Shown here piece after piece: positions 45,251-55,498 of a stretch of 64,000 nt of DNA. Position 1 is the stretch's first letter. Every line of letters begins with the position of its first letter. The position numbers were made by a program, and so were the translations under genes. The notes below the pieces were generated by a model. That model saw only the letters and a list, made by a program, of their open reading frames with translations. It had not been told where the DNA came from and searched no databases. Source of the DNA: Sabellastarte sp. h YS-2021 (Eukaryota > Annelida > Polychaeta > Sabellida > Sabellidae); contig OZ024935.1 of assembly GCA_964017235.1 (NCBI GenBank), positions 3,844,001 to 3,908,000 on the forward strand, in the 5' to 3' direction.

Positions 45251-45287
<37 letters not shown>
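45251..45287 (+). repeat. Run of 37 G
   Basis: An uninterrupted homopolymer directly after the minisatellite. Its true length is uncertain in any assembly. Confidence 0.9.
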
Positions 45288-45289
<2 letters not shown>

Positions 45290-46530
45290 AAGTTGACTTG
45301 GTTACTTTTTTTCCTGGGGCAGATTTGACGGGGGTCTAATTTGGTAAAGGGTCGAATCGTCCATGATTCCTTTGCTAAGATGCAAACTTGCCCCCCAGCC
45401 ACGTTATAGGATTGGAGAAAAATACTCTTCCTGTGAAATAATTTTCCTATTAAATACTTATTGATTATGGCTTGCATTTAATAACTGAATCCCTAAATCC
45501 TGTATTTGTTTTGAATGATTCCCCAAATTCAATCAGTTATATGCGTGACAAACACCCACCTACTGTGAACATTTGATGTAACTCTGTTCAGTAGTTGTTT
45601 TCCTAATCTACCAAATAATATAAAAACAAATAAACATAATCCAACTCCTTTATGTGTGACCTGCAGTTCAACCCAGTTGTTGTTAACATAACAGAAATTC
45701 CCACAATTAGAGATATCCATACTAAATCTCATGATCCCACTTTAGAGCCAAAGTTGGGTGACTGGCCAACACTTGCTAATTACCTACAGTCTTATTATTA
45801 TAGCCTGCATTTATATTCCTAGCTATAATAGTAGGATCCTGAATGTGGGACCTTGGGATAAGATTGTTTTATTTTTGAAAAAGGGCATTTGTCCTAGATT
45901 TGTCCTAAATATCCACCACATTTTGTTATGTTGCTTTTATGCACCAAAACTGATTCTATTGTATTCCACACTTTTATGGCACTTAATCTCTGCACTTAAG
46001 TGAACTAATGTGCAACAATCATAAAGAGTTTTGCAAAATTCATTAGTAACTGGGGTAGCTTCTCAGTATGTTTAATGGGCCTATACCCTGGATGATGCCT
46101 TATTTCTGGAATGTAACGTTGTATTGTGAGTTCAAATAACAAATGGACTTTTGAAAATTAAATGGATTTAATCAGGAACACTTTTATTACAGAGATGCCC
46201 ATAAATCCAGGGGACAGCCTCAATTATAGGAATAAAAGACATATTCGAGTGCTTTATGATGGTTTAAACTATCGATCGGCTATATTAAAGCCACAAAGGA
46301 CAAAATTCAAAACAAATCCAACACCATGTTGGCTGTTCCATCAATGAAACATACATAGCGATATCTAAGGTAAAAAATAAGTACTTTTGTCACTCTATTT
46401 TCATAGAATTTGTTATGAAATTTTTAGAGACTGTCACTGTAGATGCTTTCACTGTGTTGTAAGCTTTAAAATGATATGCTATTTATTAAAATCAAGCAAG
46501 AAATTACAATTTTATGAATATTTTAACCAC
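45288..46530. other. Intergenic, nothing recognised
   Basis: AT-rich; the 81- and 61-codon frames at 45758 and 46162 lack any protein signature. Confidence 0.35.
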
Positions 46531-46539
46531 TTATTTTAC

Positions 46540-46840
46540 CGCGAATCATTTGTTTACATTTGTACGCGAAGGGACGATGCACGAAGAATTCAACAGCGTT
46601 ATTTTATTTACCGTTCTATATTCGCGATTCTAGCATTGTGCAAAAGACGTGTCCACGTTCACTGCGCAGCCTACCATTTTAGAATTGGAGATAAAGCACG
46701 CCGCCTCTGTACTTTGTTATGAGAGCAGAATGTTGTCTGTAATTGTCCCACGTGATGCCTTCTTAGTAATTAATTATGGGCATAAGAATATAAATACCCC
46801 CATTTATATGTGGGACCAATCCTTTAATTGGTGAAGTACA
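46540..46840. other. CpG-richer stretch of unknown nature
   Basis: CpGs are scattered unusually densely for this window (TACGCGAAGGGACGATGCAC, TTCGCGATT, AGACGTGTCCACG, AAGCACGCCGCC). A frame continues over part of it (to 46722) but shows no domain. It may be a transposon fragment or a promoter or first exon of an unseen gene. Confidence 0.3.
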
Positions 46841-46915
46841 GACTTCCATTGAAAACATACATAGACAAGTATTGGAATAAAATTGTAGTATGAATTTATT
46901 ACATATTGCTCTATG

Positions 46916-47167
46916 GTAGGAACTTCACCTGTCCTTTTTTCTTCACCTGTATCCGTGTCCGTTATTGCCCATATCTGTGATACCCTAGATCATGTGGTAT
47001 AAAACAGTGAACTCATCCGTGTCCGTGATTAGGAAGGAAAAAATTTGTTCTTCACGGAAACGGACAGCTAGTACACTGTTTTATACCAAAGGATCTAGGG
47101 TATCACGGATACAGGCAATAACGGACATGGATACGGGTCAAGAAAAAAGGACAGGTCTAGTTCCTAC
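46916..47167. mobile_element. 252-bp near-perfect palindromic MITE
   Basis: GTAGGAACTTCACCTGTCC at the left and GGACAGGTCTAGTTCCTAC at the right are inverted, and the arms continue through CCGTTATTGCC / GGCAATAACGG, GATACCCTAGATC / GATCTAGGGTATC and GGTATAAAACAGTG / CACTGTTTTATACC. Only about 70 bp in the centre is unpaired. A TA/TA insertion site is possible. Confidence 0.8.
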
Positions 47168-47342
47168 TTAAAAATAGTAAAAAAAACATATACAAAACAA
47201 AACAAAAAAAACAAACCAAAACTGTAGGATGACCATATGTGGTATACTGAAAAAAATGTATAGATGAACATCTATTGCGACTAAATAAAATAAATTGCTT
47301 AAACATTGATATAGCAATGTATCTTAAGTAGAACAATGTGTA

Positions 47343-47860
47343 ACAAGAGCACTCGGAGAGCGCAGACCTCTACCAGACATGTAAAAATAAGTAATTGTGC
47401 AAATCTGGATTATTTTTGTATCCAGTTGGTGATCCAGACAGTCTCAAAATTTAATGGAATCTCAGTTAGGTCAAGACCCATCTTCTGATTTCTTCACGAA
47501 GTTCCAAAACAAATAAAAAGACAAATAAACTGACAAATAAACAGACAAATGGTCAATTTATTTATTTGGGGTTTTACGTCGCTTTCAACGCTGTACAGGT
47601 CATACCACGACGGCTAGTTGGAAGGGCAGAGGAAACCAGTACATACAGTTGGTCAGGGTTCTGTACTGTAAACTGCTGACCAACAGCAAGCCACTACCAG
47701 CTTTCCCACTTGAGGCCGTGCGGGGAACTGAACCCCGGCCTCAGAGGTGGGAGGCGAGAGTGTTACCACTCTGCCACCGTGGCCCCTGACAAATGGTCAA
47801 GAAAGTAATATCTTCTTAGTGAAGGTAATTAACCTAGCACTCTAAAACTTAAGCAAAGCT
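47343..47860 (+). repeat. Dispersed repeat D, copy interrupted by SINE-A
   Basis: It starts AACAAGAGCACTCGGAGAGC, then ATCCAGTTGGTGATCCAGAC, AATTTAATGGAATCTCAG, CATCTTCTGATTTCTTCACG and (ACAAATAA) repeats. After the SINE it resumes with AAGTAATATCTTCTTAGTGA. Confidence 0.75.
47557..47787 (-). mobile_element. tRNA-derived SINE-A, copy 7
   Basis: Minus-strand copy with intact box A; target duplications GACAAATGGTCAA at 47544-47556 and 47788-47800. Confidence 0.93.
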
Positions 47861-48115
47861 CTAGCAAGGCTTGCTCTTCTACAGATCAAGTTTTTTCATT
47901 ATTTTTTGGTCACCGGCCTTTCATGAATTGTGGCGTAGGGCGATGCTTACCTGTCTTACCCCTGAAGTTAAGCAGCGATGGGCTACGTTACTACCTGGAT
48001 GGTCAACTGTCTGAGTTCTAGGCCAGGTGCGGGAATTTGAATCAGAATTTATTTTTGTTGCCTGGCTTTCATAAAGTCTAGTGCATGTGCACTACTCATG
48101 TATCTATTTACTTTG
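47861..48115 (+). mobile_element. 5S-rRNA-derived SINE, copy 2
   Basis: AAGCAAAGCTCTAGCAAGGC head, then GGCCTTTCATGAATTGTGG, CCTGAAGTTAAGCAGCGATG, GGGCTACG, CCTGGATGG and GGCTTTCATAAAGTCTAGTG. Box A of the 5S promoter is kept better than in copy 1 (AAGTTAAGCAGCGATGGGC), while box C has lost bases. Confidence 0.78.
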
Positions 48116-48479
48116 CAGATCACGCAGGTAGACTTTTCACCCTTGTTATTTTCACAATCTTTTCTTGTAGTGTGTGAGAAGTGGAATACCATCTGGCTCA
48201 TCTTTTTTTCTCTTTTAATTATTGGACAAACAAGATCATGAAAGCTACAAAGTCACACTTAAAGTGTTTTATCTCCAATTGTGAAACTTACTAACTTGAT
48301 AAACCCGGGTAATGTAAATAATTAGGCCACTTTAAAACTTTTTTCTAATTGCCAATTTCCTAAACTTGATAAATCTACTTTTCAATAAAATCTTCTGGAT
48401 TTATCAAGACATTTTACCAGATAATTGTAGGCAATCAATTATGAATCCAGAATTTTTTTTCAGGATTTATTAAGCCTTG

Positions 48480-48512
48480 GCGGAGGTTTGCACTCTCCGA
48501 GAGCTCTCGTTA
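48480..48512 (-). repeat. CAAGAG-type hairpin module, isolated
   Basis: The minus strand reads AACGAGAGCTCTCGGAGAGT followed by GCAAACCTCCGCC; the head of repeat D without a recognisable body. Confidence 0.55.
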
Positions 48513-48619
48513 ATTTTATAAAAAAGATTTATTTAATAAAGATTTTACCTCCATGAATAAAGATGTTGTACCAGCAATTAAAATTGATTGATTTGATGGT
48601 GTGTAAGTACATGTCAACA

Positions 48620-48745
48620 TTGGCCCGTGGTTTGCTATTGTAACATCACAGGCTGTCTCGTCTGTGTGTGGATTTTGGCTCCCACACAAGTGGCAATACT
48701 AAGGACCTGTCCCAATATGAGCCTTGCTGCTAATGGGGCTCTTCC
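48620..48745 (+). repeat. SINE-C remnant
   Basis: CATCACAGGCTGTCTCGTCT, TGTGTGTGGATTTTGGCTCC and GGACCTGTCCCAATATGA as in the other SINE-C pieces. Box B is lost. Confidence 0.5.
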
Positions 48746-48749
48746 AGTT

Positions 48750-50365
48750 CTGTGATATATACTAGTATTAAACCCTATACCAGATTGTCAATTTCCAGGA
48801 ATCAGGAACTAAATCTTTTACGTCTTAATGATCTTAGAGCCATTGTAAATCCATTATATGGTACTTCTTGATGGACTTACAATAACAGCACTCGGGAGTC
48901 CATCGGAAACAGTTGACAAGAATTTCAAACTGTTTGAAATTACCACACACCTCTCCCTGTACTTATCAAATTTATAGCATCTTAAACCCATCGTAATGTC
49001 ATCTGTTTGATCTTGCAGTGATATTAAACCTATCTTATGGTCGTAAAGCAATCTTTTCCATCTTATAGCAATTGTAAAGCTATATGTTTCATGTTAAGAG
49101 GCACGTAAACTAATCGGATGGATTGGGATAATTTCACCAACAAATCAGAAGAATGTTTTAGGCAATGGTAATGCCAATTGGGAAAATGTCTTGTACATCG
49201 GGAACACATCCTAAACCTAAAACTATACCCTGGTTCCTGGATATTTTTATTACTTTGAATCGTTAACCTATCGTAAACCAAACTCACAGAAATGGAACAG
49301 GCCCCTTAAGTATAGGTTAATGGCCAAGTAAGTGTCCAATATTGGAAAATAATGGCATGTTTACGAGTCTATTAACCTATTTAAATTACGCCTCTTCCTT
49401 AATTTATAATTTTTAATATATTGTTTGACATCATTACTTTTCATTTTAATATTCCTGTTATGTACTTTTTCGGTTTTTCTGATCATTTTAGTTGAAATAC
49501 CTGTAAAAGGGTTTATTTGGAAATGTGCTAAAAAGACTTCTATATATGGTCAAATCATACAATGGCCAAGAGTGAAAGACACTTTTAACAAAAGAAAAAC
49601 TCTCAGGTGTAATTTAATAGAATGTAAAAACCATTCTTAGATGTTGGTGTGTATGTGCGTGCATGTGTTAGCCTTGCTTAAGCTTCAAGTGTGAACAATA
49701 TATTTTTCAAACATGTACGCATATACTTGATATTCAGAAAACACTCAAAAATGTTAGGATGTATAAGCCCTTCAGACAGCCTTAGTGATATGTTAATGTA
49801 AACACCAGCACATGTAAGAGCACATTATATAAACTGAAACTTTATTGTCTAAACTGACAGTTTTTCATTAATTACAAAGAAACTTGAGCCTTGAGTTAGG
49901 CTATGCATGTGTATGTGTGTCCTAAAAAGTTTTCTTATTGAAATAGCCAAAAGGACATTATTTTACTCTCTGTGTAGTTTCATGTTAAGCACTTATAGCA
50001 GGGTGCATTGCTTAAGTTTAAGCCAGTTTATTCAGGATTACCGTTTCATTAGTAGATTCATTAATGAGATGTACATTAACCCCATCCGCTAACAAATACT
50101 GTGTGCAAGCACAACTTTCTGAAAAATCAGGGAATACCAAATGAATAATCCTAGATTCTCCCCTGTAGTGTCAGCAAGAAGGACTTTAACCTGACCAGGA
50201 TGGCATACAATACCACTATTGAAAAACTTAGAACTCCATTCAAATTTACACACACACACACCAAAGAAGCAAACCGACAGGCTAGTCATTCACCCAATCA
50301 GAAACCCATTCTCTCAAAGATATTCTTGAAACAACTGTATCTCTCAGAAACTGCAGTGACTATGT
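48750..50365. other. Intergenic, nothing recognised
   Basis: AT-rich; 48830-49300 has several diverged CTTAT(A/G)G...GTAAA(G/C)C phrases in a row but no clean period. An (AC)n tract lies at 50250-50262. Confidence 0.35.
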
Positions 50366-50368
50366 TAG

Positions 50369-50561
50369 GCCCCAACTTTCGATCGGGAACATCTCGAGAT
50401 TGTCAATCAGTTATTATTAGTAGATTTCAATAAATTACCAAATTACAGCCTTGGGTAAACATCTTAATTCTCGAGTCCCATCTCAAGATGTTTGCCTCAA
50501 CTCAAGATCATGAGTTTGTGCAAGAATAATCGTGAGATGTTCCCAATTGCGAGTTGGTGCT
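50369..50561. mobile_element. 193-bp palindromic MITE
   Basis: The left GCCCCAACTTTCGATCGGGA with ACATCTCGAGATT is inverse to the right AATCGTGAGATGTTCCCAAT with TGCGAGTTGGTGC. The interior repeats CTCAAGAT / ATCTTGAG-type words. Confidence 0.6.
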
Positions 50562-50859
50562 CAACAACTACGGTCTGTTGTACACTCATGTATAACTTTA
50601 TTTTATTCCTTAACTTCCATAAATTTTAGAACAAGCAATAGATATTAAATATATTTTATATCCAGTTCCATAAATATATGACCAATAGATAAATGTAAAT
50701 ACAACAGTATTAAAACACAGACCTTAGAACTTGCCAGAATTCCCTGTGATTTATGGGTGGGTTTGTTTTCAATAAAACTGGATGGTAAAACACTATATAA
50801 AATGCCTAGAGGGTTTTCGGTCTACAGTCTATAATCTGGTGAGACAGTTACGCATCTTG

Positions 50860-50940
50860 CTACCCCACAATTCATGAAAGTCCAGTGACAAATAAGTGAT
50901 CTCACGAGCCTTGCTGGGGCTCTTGCTTAATAAATCACAC
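50860..50940 (-). mobile_element. 5S-derived SINE, 5' fragment
   Basis: The minus strand reads CAAGAGCCCCAGCAAGGCTC, GTGAGATCAC, TTATTTGTCACTGGACTTTC and ATGAATTGTGG, i.e. the head and the part before the 5S-like segment, which is missing. Confidence 0.65.
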
Positions 50941-50944
50941 CACC

Positions 50945-52430
50945 CCCACGCCCCACCCCCCACCACAAACGGGTAGATTTTAGTTTACCTCATTACAATA
51001 TAGTTTTCCTGCCTGTTTGGGACTTTTACCTTTTCAAAATTCTAGTATTTTTGGGCCTCACAGCTTATCATGCCCCCCTAATGGGGACTTATTTTCTTTT
51101 ATTATAATTTATATTTCAATTTAAATTCTAATTCTTTTTAACTGATTATGATAAATATCTGGTGTTGATTCGAAAAATTTCAAGAACACTTTACCCGTGG
51201 GCTTCTTTTATCCCTTGGTTTCTTTTTGGCTTCCTGGTCTTTTGCCCCTCTCTAAATTTCAAAATTCAATGCCTTTTTGACCCATGGGTATTTGGTCCGT
51301 GGCTTCCCCTGGTTATTATGTTGGATCAGTGGACCCCTAGGCCGGCCTATTCCAAGAAATTATATACATTACTACATGATGGTCAGAAGTAAGAACATAA
51401 TGTTATCTTACATGTCTATGGGTTTTCAACAAAGTTATTAAAAGGATTTTAGATGTTGAAAGATTACTATTAATAATAATAAATATATAAACCCATTGCT
51501 GGTTTCTTGGTTAACTACTTCCCTAGGGCAATGAAATAGTTAATACTTTTGATTAGCAAAATCTATGAGATATATAGGTGAACACACAACAAATCAACGG
51601 AGTTGGAAATAATAAATGACAGATATATTAAAAATAAATACAATGTGAACCTGTGAATTGACTATGAGTGACAAAAGGATTTGGTGAAAGTCTATATAAA
51701 CAGTGATCAGAGAATGTGCAAATTTAGTATGTTACTGGAAAACATAAAATTGTCCAGAGTAATTGGAGCGTTTATCTACACTTTTCAAAGGATCAAGGTG
51801 ACCTACTACCTTACGAACAGGATGCGACTACAATAATTACCACAAACTACAAGCTCTCACATGCTAAATCCCAATGGAAAATCTTATGGGACCTCCCCTC
51901 CCCTGGGACACCCCCCCCTTATCCTGCCTACATCGCCTCTGATCCTCCACGCCCCACCCCAAATTTTATCAGAAGATGTTGGATTTAAGCTTGAATTTTT
52001 GGATGATACAGACACTGATAACAGAATTTATAGTTTACACAGGACAATAAATAAAGGCTGATTACAGAGAATAACAACAAGTTAATTAACTTGGTTGCCT
52101 TAACAAAAGACTGGCTCCGAGCACATTTTGAATTTAGATATACAACCAATTCAGGTGGTGGGGGGGATTTGTAACTCCTGCTAAGAATTTATGAAAATTT
52201 TAATGTTGATTTACTTTAACACAAGTATGATGTGGTGAGAAGTTTACTAGCACCATCCCTCAGTCTATGCAAGGAATTGTTATTCTATACCTTAACCACA
52301 ACCTACTATGCTCCACTAGGGGCCTCGTTCTGGTGTCAGCCAATTACTGTAAACCTCAGATTCAAATTTTAAGTAGGAGGAGAAAAAGTGTGACAAGAAC
52401 TGAAGTGGAAGGTTTATTTGGAAGCTTAAG
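50945..52430. other. Region before the YR retrotransposon, no gene recognised
   Basis: C-rich patches lie at 50940-50966 and 51890-51960. Frames at 51162-51392 and 51861-52061 show no domain. The 5' terminal repeat of the retrotransposon may lie in 52150-52440, but no matching repeat was found downstream. Confidence 0.35.
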
Positions 52431-52473
52431 TGTCGTTTAATTTCAAACATTAACTTTAAAATACTGTTGGATA

Positions 52474-53611
52474 ATGTCTACCAGCGGAGGTTACAATACC
52501 AGAAACAGAGTTGCCTGTTACAAATGCAAACAGCGGCATAAACCACCAGTTGGAGTCTCGTGTGCACGGGCCACAGCTTCCAAAGGGAGAAGGCAAGTAA
52601 AAGCCACCAGCACTAATGGGGTAACACAGAAGCAGTAAATGCAGGGGTGAGTTCTTCCGCTACATCTCAACTGCCTCACGTAAACCAAGAGTTGTCAACG
52701 AACGGTCCCACGAAGAAAGGTACGAGCAAACGAAAGCAACCCACAACTGCTGAGGTGATGGATAAGTTAACTTTGGTTATGGAACGGTTTTCAGACATGG
52801 AGAAGCATTTAGAACAACAGGAACAACAAAACAGGTTGTCACTTTTATCTCAACCATCCGCACACAGTTCACCTAACAGCTCACTTAAGCAGCGTTCACA
52901 CTCTTCAGCTCAAGGCTCCTCTGTCCACATACCCTCTATGGATTACTTGCGTCTGGACAGTGAAGTGTAAGCAAGAGTCGACAAAAGAATGTGTCAATAC
53001 AAAACCTGGCTAGGGAGGACACCAAAGGTATGTCGACAAAGGTCAAATCGGGCAGGTATCGACTGGGGGATCAGTCTGTGAAACATCACGTCAATTGGCC
53101 TCACAAGTTTTGCTCGGTTGGTGAGAATCTGAAAATGCCTACATACGAAGACATTAATATATACCAATGGGTGTAAGGGTTCTGTAGATGCATTCTAGAG
53201 GAGAAAGATCATAACACGCTTGCGTTCATGCTACAATATCAGAGCAATCTGATGCAGGATGCTCTGGAGTTGAGCTGGCCGACAGCCAAATGCGCCCACG
53301 CGGCTGTCCTTACTGAGGTAGAAAGAGGACAGGTTACTTGGAAAGACCAGATAGGTGTTAATCAGATCCAACAGCGATTCACACAGAGAGTATTAAAATC
53401 TGAGAACGTTAGTACTGCAGAAGAACAAACCCGGGTCTGCAAGCGCTACAACAAGGAAGTGTGCACCCAAGTAAAGGACCACACAGAAGCAAAAACCGTC
53501 TATAAGCATTCCTGTTATACCTGCTTTAAAGCAGTCAAGTGCCATTACCCACACCCGGAAACCAAATGCAATAGGGCAAAACGTCACAGTCAATCTGTAG
53601 ACAAGGGTTAG
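52474..53611 (+). pseudogene. Gag-like region of a DIRS/Ngaro-type retrotransposon, frame-shifted
   Basis: The sequence opens with a 54-codon frame (52474-52638) holding CYKCKQRHKPPVGVSC, then shifts frame into 52647-52970 (a coiled-coil-like MERFSDMEKHLEQQEQQN and a Ser-rich tail), and shifts again into 52991-53611, which one TAA at 53174 divides in two. The last part contains the core (WPHKFCSVGENLKMPTYEDI, then ALELSWPTAKCAHAAVL) and a terminal Cys/His cluster (CKRYNKEVC, CYTCFKAVKCHYPHPETKC) expected of a nucleic-acid-binding Gag. At least two frameshifts and one stop show it is dead. It is followed by the RT and recombinase parts of the same element. Confidence 0.75.
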
Positions 53612-53807
53612 CTACCAGGTATTCTGTCCCACAACCATTAATGTAGAAACTGTTAATTTATTTAGCAAATATTTCACGAATTGCTGCTGTAAATGGTGTA
53701 TTAAAGACAGTGTTTTTTTATAACAGCACTATTATTAATTTTTGCTCATGCAAATGGTGTGAGTTAGACGTGGGCCTTAGTGGGACAGAAAAGCCAAAAA
53801 AAAAGTT

Positions 53808-54470
53808 GTGGACGTTTTACATTCATATAGTGTACATAAAATGTCAGCAAATAGTTTTAATCTCAACACAGATGCTGTTGGAAATAGTTTTAACATAGAC
53901 GCCAATACGTCTAGAAGTTTTTATAGTTCATTTAGTGACACTGTAGATTCAGAGTGGTATCCTAGCTTTAACCTAGGTGTTGATACAATTAGTAATTATA
54001 CACAGAACACTTATGATAACAGTGTTATAATTTATTTATTTATTTGGGGTTTTACGTCGCTTTCAACACTGTACAGGTCATATCATGATGGGTAGTTGGA
54101 AGGGCAGAGGAAACCAGTACATAGAGTTCGTTAGAGTTCTGTACTGTAAACTGCCGACCAACGGTAAACAACTACCAGCTTTCCCACTTGAGGCCGTGCC
54201 GGGAATCCAACCCCGGCCTCAGAGGTGGGAGGCGCGAGTGTTACCACTCTGCCACCATGGCCCCTAACAGTGTTATAATGACAAGTCTTGACATTAGTGT
54301 TAATGTGACTGAAGGTTCACTCAACAATGAGTTTCAGGTCCCTTGCAGCCAATCAGACATACAAGAGGTTGTCAGTCACCCCAGGGAACAAATTAATTTA
54401 ATTAATGTGCATTATGGTAGTTCTTTCAGTGTTGGGACTACAATGAGGGCAGCACAAGTATGTCGATGTC
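53808..54470 (+). pseudogene. Spacer ORF ahead of RT, split by SINE-A
   Basis: A frame from 53808 (SANSFNLNTDAVGNSFNIDA and on, polar, Asn/Ser-rich) runs into the SINE at 54032 and resumes after the second target duplication at 54280 (SLDISVNVTEGSLNNEF, then VPCSQSDIQEVVSHPREQI). SINE plus one duplication is 248 bp, which accounts for the frame difference exactly. The function is unknown; it would be the N-terminal part of the polymerase protein. No domain recognised. Confidence 0.55.
54032..54264 (-). mobile_element. tRNA-derived SINE-A, copy 8 (inside the YR retrotransposon)
   Basis: The minus strand runs from GGGGCCATGGTGGCAGAGTG to CCCCAAATAAATAAATAA. Target duplication TAACAGTGTTATAAT at 54017-54031 and 54265-54279. 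It is younger than its host element. Confidence 0.94.
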
Positions 54471-54477
54471 AGTGGTC

Positions 54478-54902
54478 CTTTCGGATTAAAGTCCGGTGCA
54501 TCCGCATGTCAATCCGTGACTGATTTCGTCACCCACCTTCTGGCGAACGCGGGCCACTGGACGTGTTCGTACCTAGACAACATCATCGGCGTGGCTCCAT
54601 CCCGGTCTGCTAACAACACTTTCTTAGCACTTACAAATCAGATTTCGTCTCTAGGCCTGCCTATAAACCCAGAAAAAGTATCACCTCCAGTTACTCATTT
54701 GACATGCCTGGGCATAGACATTGATGTCAAAACGGGAATGCTTCACATCCCTAGGGAGAAAATCACAAATATCAAGAGCGTATGCAAAAACTGGATGGGC
54801 AAGGCCTCAGCGACAAGGAAACAGTTACAGAGTCTAGTAGGTCACCTAATCTACTTGCATAAATGCGTAGCGCCTGCGCGCTCTTTGTTAACAGGGTGCT
54901 GA
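54478..54902 (+). pseudogene. Reverse transcriptase of a DIRS/Ngaro-type element
   Basis: The frame runs PFGLKSGASACQSVTDFVTH, CSYLDNIIGVAPSRSANNTF, ISSLGLPINPEKVSPP, TCLGIDID and RKQLQSLVGHLIYLHKCV. These are RT palm and thumb landmarks of YR retroelements, including the PFGL...A block before the active site. The active site reads YLDN where an active enzyme has YLDD, so the second catalytic Asp is lost. The 5' part of the RT is missing or out of frame, and the frame ends at a shift near 54890. It continues into RNase H. Confidence 0.85.
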
Positions 54903-55435
54903 CAACCCTCAGGAACGCCCCCATGTCAGGCAGAGTGCCCTTGGACGAAACATTCTACAGAGACATAGCTTGGTTCTCTAGATTTATGGAAAGTTACAAC
55001 GGGGTCACAAAAATCCACAAACAACAAAAATCAGACGTTGACCTATACATGGACGCATGTCTGGTGGCTGAAGGGGCTTACACTCACGGCAAGGTATATC
55101 ATAAGCACATTCCGTTGTGTTACAAGAACGTGTTATCTATAGTCCATTATGAGATGATTAATGTCATTATTGCCTTCAGAACGTGGGGGCATTTATGGAA
55201 AAGTAATTGGGTTCAGGTTTTCTGTGACAATAGTGCAGTAGTGCATATCCTTAATACAGGTGCCAGTAGGGACGTGTTTCTATCTGCTTGTGCAAGGACG
55301 TTGTGGCTGATGAAAGCTAGACACAATATAAAAATAACAGTTGAATTCATTGCAGATAATAAGTACGCGGATGTTCTTTCCAGGTGGGACCACTTTCAGA
55401 ATATCAATAACTCTATTAACACTATAACACCTTAA
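54863..55435 (+). pseudogene. RNase H domain of the same element
   Basis: An open 190-codon frame, shifted relative to RT. RNase H landmarks in order are DLYMDACLVAEGAY (first Asp), IVHYEMINVIIAFRTW (Glu), VFCDNSAVVHILNTGASRD (second Asp) and NKYADVLSRW (last Asp), all retained. This is the ribonuclease H type found in DIRS and Ngaro polymerase proteins. No methyltransferase domain follows, which favours Ngaro over DIRS1-like elements. The domain itself has no stop. Confidence 0.87.
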
Positions 55436-55498
55436 AGAATGCGAGTGGTCTGAAGTTGACACACATGACTTTCAACCAGACTTTTCTATTTAATTGCA

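Noticed and set aside
45208..45477. Minus-strand frame with a proline run
   Set aside because: The proline run is only the translation of the 37-G homopolymer.
51162..51392. 76-codon hydrophobic, Trp/Pro-rich frame
   Set aside because: Considered as a membrane protein or organelle-derived fragment, but no family pattern and no neighbouring exons.
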